This document shows, one piece after another, positions 52,515 through 60,923 of a stretch of 64,000 nucleotides of DNA. Location of the stretch: assembly GCA_040616305.1 (NCBI GenBank), contig CP159918.1:1178001-1242000 (forward strand), given 5' to 3'. A model generated the notes under the pieces. It was not told where the DNA came from. It saw only the letters and a program-made list of their open reading frames with translations, and did not search any database. The stretch is from UBA1876 sp003446665 (GTDB lineage: Bacteria; Synergistota; Synergistia; Synergistales; Thermovirgaceae). Position 1 is the first letter of the stretch, and the number at the start of each line of letters is the position of its first letter. Made by a program: the position numbers and the translations under genes.

Positions 52515-55004
52515 TTATTTACTATTTTTCCTGCGTTTCAGTAAGCGATAAACAAGCCAGAAAAAAACCGCTGACACCGCAATGACAAAAATACCAAGTA
52601 ATAAAGAATCTCTGGTTTCCGCAGCTTTGGCGAGGCCTTTTTCGGAGAGATCGGGGGAGTAGGACAAGACTTCGCCTTCCTTATTCACCAGGGCTACCGT
52701 GCCTTTCAGTTCACGGTGATTTATTGCCTTGCGAAAACCGCGCATTGCCGGAATCCCTGGAGGTAAGGCTATTACGAGTGAAAAAGGCTTATTCCCGCCG
52801 GCAAAAAGCTGCAAGAGAACAGTCTCTTCTTCATAGTCACCGAGAACTGGTACCGCAGAAAAGGCGGTGTGAAATTTTTTTTCCTTGACGTCGTAATTTG
52901 CTGCCAGAGGAATACCGGCTTCCAACAGCTCTGTCGCGTTCCCTACTACAATGCACACATTTTCCCTGAGCGGGCCTGGATAGGATTCCAAAGGCATTAC
53001 CTCAAGCGGATAGTCTCTTCCATCTATCCCCTCCGTTTGCATAAAAAAAATTGCCAGCATGTTAAGCTCAAAAAGCCCTGCTTTCTTTCCAAGGTATATC
53101 TCTACTTTCTCGTCATGCATGAAAAGGCCGATATTTTCTAGTAAGGCTCTGGAAGGTTTTTCTGCAATTCGAGAGAAAAACCTGGCATCCTTTTCGACAA
53201 CACACCAGGCCGTGCGAGATTCGTCAGAGGAAGTGCCTTTTTTCAACCGGAGAACGGCCTCAATTTCAATTTCAGTCGTTTCTGCCTTATTGAGAGAATC
53301 CGTCGGCAATACAAGCATCTTCTTTCCCGAAGCTGTCGGGTCAAGCATGATCGGCTCACTTTTTTGACCCTTTGGTGCTACCGCTACCCACGACGAATCA
53401 CCGTCAAGATATCTGGAATATCGTACTATGAGCCCCAATTTCGGACCTTTCCCTGGCGGGTGAAGGATAGCCGCAGGAGCTTCGATGGATTGCCTGTGAT
53501 ATCCTTCGCCCGTAAAAACGAGGTCTTTTTCGGCTACCGACACTTCGGTCCCCTTTTCTTCAATGGTCTCTGCGGCATCGTTTTCACTTGCGGGGGGGAA
53601 ATTTTCGGAAAAGATCTCCAACTTTCGCGTATCAAGGCGTTCTTTTATATCCTTTCTCAATAAGATCTCTACCGCCTTTTCAAGTTTCGCCTTGTCTGCT
53701 GCTCCCACATAAAGGCGGGACCCCCCCTGCTTATTGACGAAACAGGAAAGGAAGATGTCGGCACCCGGTTTTTTGTTTAAACCGAAAGTCCTCTTAAATT
53801 CAGGCCCCAGGGAATCGAATTCGCCTAGAAAAATCAAATGATCGCCCGAAAAGTCCCTTCCCGAAAGCGCTTCTTTCACAAGTAAGGGAAAGGTGACAAA
53901 TGCAGGAATCGAGACATCCTTTATCATGTTTGTCTTTTTTATTTCTTTCTGTAACACCTGCATAACCCTGAGTCCTGCTTGATAAACCTGAAGGGAAAAC
54001 CCTTCAGGAATGACTATAAATAAACGCGTGTCCTTTTCGCTGGGAACGAAAGCTTTCGGAAAATCGGCCAGGTGCAGGTCAAACTGCGCCCTTGCCTTTA
54101 TGACCATACGGTTTTCCTCGATCAAAGGAATCCCTGATCCATTGAGCCAAGGAGCTTCCAAAAACACGAGCCTGTTGGTCCCCGGGGAAAAATATTCCGG
54201 CAATACCGCAAATTTTATTCTGCTTTTACCACTTTCGATCCTGTCGAAGGTTGCGATCTTTAGGGGATATCCGTTAAAAAATACGTCCATCGGAGGAAGT
54301 GGCGAATCATCCGGCAGGTAGCCTTGCAAAATGAGCTCAACGTAACTGTCATCCACAAATCGCCATTCTTCCGGTATGAAAAGCTCAAAGGCGTATTCCC
54401 TCTCGGCAGCTCCGTCGAACAAGTTGCTCCGTCCTGTCAGTGGTATTTCAAGACTTTCGGTGAAGCCCGACGCCGTGTACGTTTCGGGCACGAGGCCTAG
54501 CAATTCCTCCAGCGTCTTTGAGCTGTCCTGTTTTTTCCCGTGTAAAGGCACTTCTACCGCACCTATCGGTTGCGGTAAGGCAGGTGGTTGTTGACCTTTA
54601 GGGAAAAAATCTATTACTATCCGGTCGGGCTTTGTCATCTGGAAATGCCTGAAATCTGCCTTTTCTGAAGAAAATACGATCTCGATCAAGGTATTGCCGC
54701 CTTCTTGTTTCAGGAAACATCCAGCAACGAGGTCGTTTCGTGGAAGGTCTTCTATTTCGCGCAAGGACTTTGCTGCCGGCGCCTTAACATGGATATACAA
54801 TCGCCCGCCTCTGGTAATGACGCCGTAATCGGTGGGTCCATCAAGGTCAAGGACTATCCTGGGACCTTTCGGCTGCATCCCGGTTCTGACCGACTGGATA
54901 ACGCTCTCAGCAGGTGAACCGGACATCATCAGGATAAAAAGGACACAAAAAAATACCATTGAAAACGACATTTTTCTGCCGTTTTGAGCAACGATGCCTT
55001 TCAT
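52515..55004 (-). CDS. Exported AMIN-domain, BcsB-like membrane-anchored protein
   Basis: An 829-aa envelope protein. A signal sequence (MSFSMVFFCVLFILMMSG) is followed by an AMIN-like domain (about residues 45-140: PRIVLDLDG, DRIVIDFFPKG), a part resembling the periplasmic cellulose synthase subunit BcsB (about 180-780), and one C-terminal helix (LLLGIFVIAVSAVFFWLVYRLL) before a basic tail. BcsB normally pairs with BcsA; no glycosyltransferase is adjacent. The BcsB assignment is by eye and moderate. ATG 55004 has GGAG about 10 nt upstream. Confidence 0.65.
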   Translation of the reverse strand: MKGIVAQNGRKMSFSMVFFCVLFILMMSGSPAESVIQSVRTGMQPKGPRIVLDLDGPTDYGVITRGGRLYIHVKAPAAKSLREIEDLPRNDLVAGCFLKQEGGNTLIEIVFSSEKADFRHFQMTKPDRIVIDFFPKGQQPPALPQPIGAVEVPLHGKKQDSSKTLEELLGLVPETYTASGFTESLEIPLTGRSNLFDGAAEREYAFELFIPEEWRFVDDSYVELILQGYLPDDSPLPPMDVFFNGYPLKIATFDRIESGKSRIKFAVLPEYFSPGTNRLVFLEAPWLNGSGIPLIEENRMVIKARAQFDLHLADFPKAFVPSEKDTRLFIVIPEGFSLQVYQAGLRVMQVLQKEIKKTNMIKDVSIPAFVTFPLLVKEALSGRDFSGDHLIFLGEFDSLGPEFKRTFGLNKKPGADIFLSCFVNKQGGSRLYVGAADKAKLEKAVEILLRKDIKERLDTRKLEIFSENFPPASENDAAETIEEKGTEVSVAEKDLVFTGEGYHRQSIEAPAAILHPPGKGPKLGLIVRYSRYLDGDSSWVAVAPKGQKSEPIMLDPTASGKKMLVLPTDSLNKAETTEIEIEAVLRLKKGTSSDESRTAWCVVEKDARFFSRIAEKPSRALLENIGLFMHDEKVEIYLGKKAGLFELNMLAIFFMQTEGIDGRDYPLEVMPLESYPGPLRENVCIVVGNATELLEAGIPLAANYDVKEKKFHTAFSAVPVLGDYEEETVLLQLFAGGNKPFSLVIALPPGIPAMRGFRKAINHRELKGTVALVNKEGEVLSYSPDLSEKGLAKAAETRDSLLLGIFVIAVSAVFFWLVYRLLKRRKNSK

Positions 55005-55143
55005 GTTCTCGCTTCTCCGTTCCTGCAAAGAGATTTTCGACTGATTCGCAAGCCCTTGACGCTGTTGTTTTAAACATTTGACGATTCTACATTGGATAAT
55101 TTGCCATACTGCTTATCTGCTTCAGATTCTCTCAAATGTTGAG

Positions 55144-56454
55144 TCAGTTTTTAAAAATCGTCTGTTCTGTTATTTTTGTCTGCATGGCTTTAAAAGCTCT
55201 TTCTAGGATTTCTCTACGCACTGCTTTATCTGCCTCGGGACCTTCGGCGGGATCGCCGACCGGATGTGGAATCGCAACACCGGGGACTATCCTGTTGGCA
55301 CCTACCGTAAGCATTATAGGTACAATCGTCGCTATCTGTACGACCGGTATACCCGCGGTTGCTTCAATTTCCCTGACCATCGATGCACCGCATCGTGTGC
55401 AGGTTCCTCAAGTCGACGTCAGTATAACGGCATCCACACCGTCCTTTTTAAGTTGCTCCCCTATTTCCCGACCGAAACGTTCGGCGTTGGCCACCGCCGT
55501 CCCGGTTCCGGTTGTCGTGAAGATATAATCGTAAAGCTTGCCGAAAACTCCCTCTCTTTCCATTTCGCGGAGAACATCCACGGGCAGGACTACGTCCGGA
55601 TCATCGTTCGCCCATACACGATCATATCCGCCGTGGACAGATTCGAATATCTCCGGAGTCAGATCTTCTATGCCGGAAATATCATATTTACCGTATGTCT
55701 CAGCAGAAGATACGCGTATCCTGTCGGGGTTGCCCCTGGGCACAATCCCTCCGGAGGTTACCAGAGCCACAGTTGCTTTAGAAAGATCTTTTACCGGTTC
55801 TGCTGGCTTGATCCGCTTGAAGACCGGCATTTCGTATTCGGTCCTGTAATCTTCCTCGCTGATTTTCCGAAGAAGCATATCTACTGCCCGCTGCGCTCCG
55901 TTTCTTTCGTGAAAATAGTTTTTTCTTATACCTCTGTGAAAATATCCTTCCTCGTCGGCAGGTCGCAAAGTTTCGTTCGACACAAGCTTTTTCCCCAGTT
56001 CAACCATTTTTTCGAGCGCCTGCTTCATACCTCTTGCACTGTCGGCCGTTTTCACTATAAAGGTTTTTGACCTGTAAAGCTCAGCACCCGGATTCTCGGA
56101 ATACATCCCCGTCACGCAAGGAATCCCCAGTTTTTGTGCGACAGCCGCGGCAATGTCACCGCAGGCTACGCCATAACGTCCTGCGTTGAAAGCCGGCCCC
56201 GCGAAAAAGAGATCCGGGCTCATCTCCCTGATGTACTCAAGGCACTTTTCTCTCGCTTCTTCGATATGCTCACCATAATAACTGTCACCGCAAATGACGG
56301 TGCCTGCGACCTGGCCATCGCCACCGAGGAGGTTGTCTATCTGCATGGCAGGTCCAACGGCCTTTCGTTCTATACAGGGCCCTGTATGGGCAGCATCCTC
56401 TCCACCAAGGCCCGCAAAGAACTGATTTATGTAACATACGACTTTCAAAGCCAT
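55144..56454 (-). CDS. grdB: Glycine/sarcosine/betaine reductase protein B, selenoprotein subunit (GrdB-type)
   Basis: A 436-aa selenoprotein if the in-frame TGA at 55410-55408 is read as selenocysteine. Before it comes VILTST; after it GTCTRCGASMVREIE, the GrdB active-site context. The protein goes on with GANRIVPGVAIPHPVGDP and ends at 55144. A SECIS-like hairpin lies 12 nt after the TGA. The enzyme makes a Se-carboxymethyl adduct passed to GrdA. ATG 56454 follows GGAGG by about 8 nt; MALKVVCYINQFFAGLGGEDAA is a normal start. Specificity for glycine, sarcosine or betaine is not resolved. Confidence 0.93.
55381..55410 (-). promoter_or_regulatory. Sec codon with bacterial SECIS hairpin in grdB
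   Basis: TGA at 55410-55408, 12 nt, then CGATGC-GGT-GCATCG (55395-55381), a perfect 6-bp stem with a GGT loop. The distance and the G-U in the loop fit bacterial SECIS elements bound by SelB. Confidence 0.85.
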
Positions 56455-56467
56455 AACCAGCACCTCC

Positions 56468-57754
56468 TTAAATCCACTGCGCGCCGATGCGGCTGAATCC
56501 GAGCTCGTTGGTAGACCCTATGATTGCCTGCAATTCGACGAAAAGCGATCCATCGGGTCTGAGGCTTTCCTCCGCTCCACCCGACAGGTTGGATATAGCT
56601 TCGGGATACCCTATAACCTTTTTCATGGCCGGCAGTTCAACCATTTCATTTACGTTCCCTGTAGATACAAATGCAGTCATTTCAGGAGTCGAGTCGGCCA
56701 ATCCCTGGCTTCTTCCGTCTGTTCCGGCGGCTTCGTCGGAAATCACCACCGTCCTTATACCCAGGTTCTCGCATTTTTTCGCGTTCATGCAAAGATCCGT
56801 ATCAGGATTTCCATACCCTTCCTCGGAGATCACCACTCCGTCGGCTCCAAGCATTTTGGCCAGGTTGGCGCAGAAGGAAGTCGATCGCTCCTTTCCCGAG
56901 AGCCTTGTATCCTCAGGTGCAGGAATCACGCCGAGAAAATTGAGGTCTTTACCATGACGGGAGTACAGTTCCATAATTACAGGATCGTTCAAATGATGAT
57001 ATGTAGTGTTTTTATCGCAGGCTGAAACACAATTGCCAGACACCATGGCTCCGTCCATTTTTTCATTGGGGTGAATCACGGTAGGCACAACATGTTTGAT
57101 ATCCGTCCCGTACAAGAAAGTGTCGTGAAGGAGCCCCTGGGCTATAGACATACAAAAATACGCAATTTTGGGCAACTCGGGATATTTTGCGTTTTCCTCC
57201 GGGATGCTTCCTTTTTCGTAAACCTTTTTCTCGTCGGGTTCGGCATCGCGGCATTTGTCGGCCAGGTACCACGCAAGACGCAGTCCTGCTATTCGCAGCG
57301 CCTCTTCGTAGGCATGTTTTTCGAGATCCTCCTGAGGGACTACGGTGAGAACGACGTTGTTCGTTTGAGAAAAGGGGTTATATCTCGCGCCTGGTCCACT
57401 CATATCGATAAGGCCTTCCTGAAAGGCCACTATCGGGCCGCAGGTCACAACTGCACAGCCTTTTAAAACCAGTGTAGCTCCTTCACCTACAGTGCATGGG
57501 TCTCCTATGAATCCGGGAAAGACATCTCCAGGACCTTCCACCTTGCACCGAGGCTCAATCACATCCTTTACGGGAATTATGCGGACATTCTCGCCAGGTT
57601 TCGCCAAATCCAGATTTATTTCCACAAACCTTGGGTCATCGGAAATCGCGGCTATCGTCTCGTCACGGTTGATTCGCAAAACCCCGCCTGAGATTTCCGT
57701 TTTTTCACCCCACTGGACGTCTTTTACAAAGACATTTCGCAGTTCCAGTCTCAC
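56468..57754 (-). CDS. grdE: Glycine/sarcosine/betaine reductase protein B, proprotein subunit (GrdE-type)
   Basis: A 428-aa proprotein cleaved into two chains. The cleavage site is Asn241-Cys242 in VSGNCVSACD, where Cys becomes the N-terminal pyruvoyl group that binds the substrate amine. Other family stretches are DVIEPRCKVEGPG, PGARYNPFSQTNNVVL and EEGYGNPDTDLCMNAKKCE. GTG start with GGGAGG 7 nt upstream. It precedes grdB by 13 nt. No grdA, grdC, grdD or thioredoxin genes flank the pair. Confidence 0.93.
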   Translation of the reverse strand: MRLELRNVFVKDVQWGEKTEISGGVLRINRDETIAAISDDPRFVEINLDLAKPGENVRIIPVKDVIEPRCKVEGPGDVFPGFIGDPCTVGEGATLVLKGCAVVTCGPIVAFQEGLIDMSGPGARYNPFSQTNNVVLTVVPQEDLEKHAYEEALRIAGLRLAWYLADKCRDAEPDEKKVYEKGSIPEENAKYPELPKIAYFCMSIAQGLLHDTFLYGTDIKHVVPTVIHPNEKMDGAMVSGNCVSACDKNTTYHHLNDPVIMELYSRHGKDLNFLGVIPAPEDTRLSGKERSTSFCANLAKMLGADGVVISEEGYGNPDTDLCMNAKKCENLGIRTVVISDEAAGTDGRSQGLADSTPEMTAFVSTGNVNEMVELPAMKKVIGYPEAISNLSGGAEESLRPDGSLFVELQAIIGSTNELGFSRIGAQWI

Positions 57755-57853
57755 CGTAATGCCTCCCTTCTCGCCTTTGAGAAACTCCTGAAGCCCGCCG
57801 GAGGGCCGTCACCTCCAAGGGAGTCTTCTTGAAAACTTTTTCTGGGCCACCGA

Positions 57854-58363
57854 CTAAAGCAACAGGAATTTGTCGAACTGGAGTACCTTTATGCCATCTT
57901 CGGTCTTAACGTATTTCCCTGCCAGATTTTCACCCTTGGGGCCTACACGAAGCCTGACCCCATCCTGTTGTCCCGAAGGATCGAACCTGAGCCGGATTCT
58001 GAAGATGTCTTTTCCCTTATTATTTTTGTCATTTTTACCCTTCGGTAGATCCACCTGCACAAAAAAGAAGTGACTGTTTACATGGATTTTGATACCTTTG
58101 TTTCCGTTTCCGAAAATACCTGACCCTCCATCCAATTTCAGATGCAAAGATGAGCCCGCGGGCAAATCCGTTTCTCCCCTTATGTGCAATTTCGAGCCCC
58201 TGACGCTGACTTCCGTTATTTTGAGAAGTGAAAAATTTTCCCCCTTTTCGGGGCCTTTCGCAAAAGTCTCATGAACTAAAGGGGTAAATACCGTAAGGGC
58301 AAACGCGCAGACAAGGAAAATCATCCAGCCTTTCAGCTTTCTCTGGTTGCAAAATTTGTTCAT
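57854..58363 (-). CDS. Exported small protein, unknown function
   Basis: A 169-aa protein with a clear signal peptide (WMIFLVCAFALTVFTPLV, cleavage near TFAKG). The mature part is beta-rich and basic, with GSSLHLKLDGGSGIFGNGNKGIK and a KNDKNNKGKD stretch, suggesting a small beta-sandwich, but no family is recognised. GGAGG lies 8 nt before the ATG. It lies upstream of grdE on the same strand, about 100 nt away; a functional link is not shown. Confidence 0.65.
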   Translation of the reverse strand: MNKFCNQRKLKGWMIFLVCAFALTVFTPLVHETFAKGPEKGENFSLLKITEVSVRGSKLHIRGETDLPAGSSLHLKLDGGSGIFGNGNKGIKIHVNSHFFFVQVDLPKGKNDKNNKGKDIFRIRLRFDPSGQQDGVRLRVGPKGENLAGKYVKTEDGIKVLQFDKFLLL

Positions 58364-58453
58364 TTATGGTTCCTCCTTTCTTTCATTAGAAACAGAATAG
58401 GGAACGTGATCTGTCAATATAAACCGGCCTGGAATATCTTCTTTCAGGACCAC

Positions 58454-59194
58454 TTATTGATGATCGCATTCTCCGACCGGAATCAGATACAAGACATCTT
58501 CGGTCTCCGGAATTCCTGTCACATCAAGGACAGCGTCATCGTCGAACGCTCCGACAACGACGCTTCCCAAGCCGAGGGCCGTCGCCATGAGACACAGGTT
58601 TTGGGCCGCATGACCGGCTTCGAGATGGACATATTTTATGCCTCTTTCTCCATAAACTTTGGTGGTCCTTGTAAAAACCGCCGCTATAACAAATACAGCA
58701 GCTCCCCTCCCCACGGGGCCTTGGCCAAAAGCCGCGTCTTGAAGGGCTTTCCCAAGGTCACCTTCTTTCACTGGTTGCAATGCATGTACCTCGGGTTGGT
58801 ATCTAAACACTCCAGGCAACAATTCTTCCACCCTTCTTGCCACAAGATACATTTCAAGAGGATAAGTTGCACCTGCCGACGGAGCGGTTCTATATCCTCT
58901 TTTGAAATCGGTTATACCTTGTGAGGCCCAAAGCAACTGCCCCGCATCTGCAAGAGACAGCGGCTTTCCTGTATATTTCCTGCAGGAACGTCTACCGGAG
59001 AGCGCAGCGGTAAGAGAGAAGCTTCCTCCCCTGTCTGGTTTCGGCAGGAGAATCGTTTCATCTTTCCCGGCAACGTCTTGCCCTTCTATTTTCTCAAAAG
59101 CTTCCGAGGATTTTGCCATGGGCACTGCTAGCATTATGACAATGGCAAAAACCGTCACCAAAGCAAGTAACGTCCTTACAACCATAACCTGCAT
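58454..59194 (-). CDS. SagB-type nitroreductase-fold oxidoreductase with signal/anchor
   Basis: A 246-aa FMN-type nitroreductase-fold protein resembling SagB dehydrogenases. The flavin region is LSGRRSCRKYTGKPLSLADAGQLLWASQG, then TAPSAGATYPLEMYLV and HLEAGHAAQNLCLMATALGLGSVVVGAFDDD. An N-terminal hydrophobic stretch (LLALVTVFAIVIMLAVPMA) predicts export or membrane anchoring, unusual for cytosolic nitroreductases. ATG 59194 follows AAAGGAG by about 9-11 nt. No azole-forming partner genes are nearby. Confidence 0.82.
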   Translation of the reverse strand: MQVMVVRTLLALVTVFAIVIMLAVPMAKSSEAFEKIEGQDVAGKDETILLPKPDRGGSFSLTAALSGRRSCRKYTGKPLSLADAGQLLWASQGITDFKRGYRTAPSAGATYPLEMYLVARRVEELLPGVFRYQPEVHALQPVKEGDLGKALQDAAFGQGPVGRGAAVFVIAAVFTRTTKVYGERGIKYVHLEAGHAAQNLCLMATALGLGSVVVGAFDDDAVLDVTGIPETEDVLYLIPVGECDHQ

Positions 59195-59256
59195 GAAACG
59201 ACACCTCTCCTTTGGTTCAAACCACGCGTTTCCTGTCCCGAAAGGCTCTTTCAGCA

Positions 59257-59265
59257 TGCTATAAT
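59257..59265 (+). promoter_or_regulatory. Extended -10 promoter, likely leaderless
   Basis: TGCTATAAT (TGn plus TATAAT at 59260-59265) with no good -35. The predicted start, 6-7 nt on, falls 2-4 nt before the radical SAM ATG at 59275, which has no SD. Confidence 0.5.
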
Positions 59266-59274
59266 GCGCCTGAA

Positions 59275-60549
59275 ATGGCCGACTACTCAGTATTTCTCAA
59301 GGAATTGCACGACTGCAAGATTTTGGGCATCAACCCTCCGGTGATGGATTTCGCCTTTTTCGACCTGTGGGCAAAGCCGCTTGGGTTGCTTTACATACTC
59401 GATTCATTGCGCCGGGAGGGGAATGACGTTCACCTGATCGATTGTATCAACGAAGCAGGAGGGAAACCGAAAAGTTTTGGAAAAACAGCGCCTGCGAAAA
59501 AGCCCGCTCCCAAGCCGGACGTTTATAAAGGCATCCCACGCAGGTTTTACCACTTCGGGATCGAAAAAGAAACCTTCAGGCACAGGTTGATGGAAAGTGG
59601 CGAACCCGACTTGATATTGGTTACCTCAATGATGACTTATTGGTACCCTGGTGTCTACTGGGCAATTTCCCTTATCCGCGAGGTATTCCCCAAAGTCCCA
59701 GTCATGCTCGGCGGAATTTACGCGCGACTTTGCCCTGAGCATGCAGCCTTGAGCGGGGCCGACATGATCCAGACCGTTCCTTTGAACCTCGAGTTTTCCC
59801 TGCCAGCTGTGGACCTTTACTCGAGGCTTTCATACGCGGTAACCATGACCTCTTTCGGCTGTCCATTCAACTGTGGATATTGCGCTTCTTCAATACTGCA
59901 ACCGAGTTACAAAACGAGACAAATTGAGGAGGTTATAGACGAAATACGTTACCAAACAAGTTGCGGCCATGTTCGTGACGTTGCCTTTTATGATGATGCA
60001 CTCCTATTCGGCAAATTTTCGCATTTCTACCCTCTTTGTGAAAAGTTAATAGAAAACTTTCCAGGCATAAGGTTTCACACACCGAACGGTCTCCATGTAC
60101 GGATGATAGACGCCTGTTGCGCGCACTTTTTGAAACGGACGGGATTTTCGACTATACGACTCAGCTTCGAAGGAACGGATAGTGCCCTCAAAAAAGCGCA
60201 AGGCGAAAAAACCGATATGGATTCTTTTGCTGGTGCAGTAGAAAATCTGAGGATGGCTGGCTTCTCCAATGACGAAATCGAAACCTATGTCCTTATAGGT
60301 CTTCCGGGGCAAAGTTTCGAGGAAATGGAAGCCAACATACGCACAGTAAAAGACCTTGGCGTGCGGGTCAAGACAGCGCAATTTTCGCCTATTCCCGGTA
60401 CCGCGGTTTTCGAGGAAATAACAAGGGCCCTTCCAGAAATCCGGAAAGAGCCCCTTCTGCATAACAACACAATATTTTCTTCCTATGTTTCGAAAATATT
60501 GGAACCACGCGAATTGCAATCCCTGAAAGACCTTGCGCGGTCTGCCTGA
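59275..60549 (+). CDS. B12-binding-domain radical SAM protein
   Basis: A 424-aa protein. The N-terminal half resembles a cobalamin-binding fold (LGLLYILDSLRREGNDVHLIDC, PVMLGGIYARLCPEHA), though the classic DxHxxG is not obvious. The radical SAM cluster is CPFNCGYC (C-x3-C-x2-C) at about residue 200, followed by DVAFYDDALL and IETYVLIGLPGQSFEEME. The reaction is unknown. ATG 59275 lacks an SD; an upstream in-frame start at 59212 lies within the promoter region. Confidence 0.85.
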   Translation: MADYSVFLKELHDCKILGINPPVMDFAFFDLWAKPLGLLYILDSLRREGNDVHLIDCINEAGGKPKSFGKTAPAKKPAPKPDVYKGIPRRFYHFGIEKETFRHRLMESGEPDLILVTSMMTYWYPGVYWAISLIREVFPKVPVMLGGIYARLCPEHAALSGADMIQTVPLNLEFSLPAVDLYSRLSYAVTMTSFGCPFNCGYCASSILQPSYKTRQIEEVIDEIRYQTSCGHVRDVAFYDDALLFGKFSHFYPLCEKLIENFPGIRFHTPNGLHVRMIDACCAHFLKRTGFSTIRLSFEGTDSALKKAQGEKTDMDSFAGAVENLRMAGFSNDEIETYVLIGLPGQSFEEMEANIRTVKDLGVRVKTAQFSPIPGTAVFEEITRALPEIRKEPLLHNNTIFSSYVSKILEPRELQSLKDLARSA

Positions 60550-60661
60550 AATCAACCGGATTTTTCCCTTGATCTTGTCCGTCCTTTTGTTCCATTGTCT
60601 TTATAAAACAGATGAAATTTTTCGGTATCGCGGACGAAGACACTACCGAGAATCCTGGAGT

Positions 60662-60692
60662 AAAAAAGGCCGGTCCCAGGGGACCGACCTTT
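60662..60692 (-). terminator. Terminator after tRNA-Arg(ACG)
   Basis: AAAGGTCGGTCC / GGACCGGCCTTT on the minus strand, with a 4-nt loop and a T-run (60667-60662). One pair is G-U on the minus strand but a C-A mismatch on the plus strand, so it is oriented for the tRNA transcript. Confidence 0.8.
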
Positions 60693-60701
60693 ATTTCGAA
60701 G

Positions 60702-60778
60702 TGGCGCGCCGGACAGGATTCGAACCCGTAACCTTCGGATCCGTAGTCCGATGCTCTATCCAATTGAGCTACCGGCGC
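60702..60778 (-). tRNA. tRNA-Arg (ACG)
   Basis: 77 nt. Acceptor GCGCCGG / CCGGCGC, anticodon loop CTACGGA giving ACG, T-arm GGGTTCGAATCC, encoded CCA. A34 is the expected TadA target. Confidence 0.95.
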
Positions 60779-60794
60779 GCAAGGCTTTATTCTT

Positions 60795-60888
60795 TGGCGG
60801 TGGGACAGGGATTCGAACCCTGGAAGGAGGTTTTGGCCCCCTTACTCGCTTAGCAGGCGAGTGCCTTCAGCCACTCGGCCATCCCACC
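60795..60888 (-). tRNA. tRNA-Ser (GCT)
   Basis: 94 nt, class II with long variable arm. Acceptor GGTGGGA / TCCCACC, anticodon loop CTGCTAA giving GCT, T-arm GGGTTCGAATCCC, encoded CCA. Confidence 0.95.
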
Positions 60889-60923
60889 CTGTTTCATGCG
60901 GGCTCTATTCTATGCACCCTCAA

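Noticed and set aside
55073..55140. Inverted repeat AACATTTGA / TCAAATGTT as a grdB terminator
   Set aside because: The loop would be about 50 nt and no T-run follows; probably chance in AT-rich sequence.
55144..55380. Separate 78-aa gene downstream of a truncated grdB
   Set aside because: It is the C-terminal part of grdB after the selenocysteine codon.
57780..57850. Possible glycine riboswitch before grdE
   Set aside because: Only a short GCCC/GGGC stem is seen; the conserved glycine aptamer sequences are missing.
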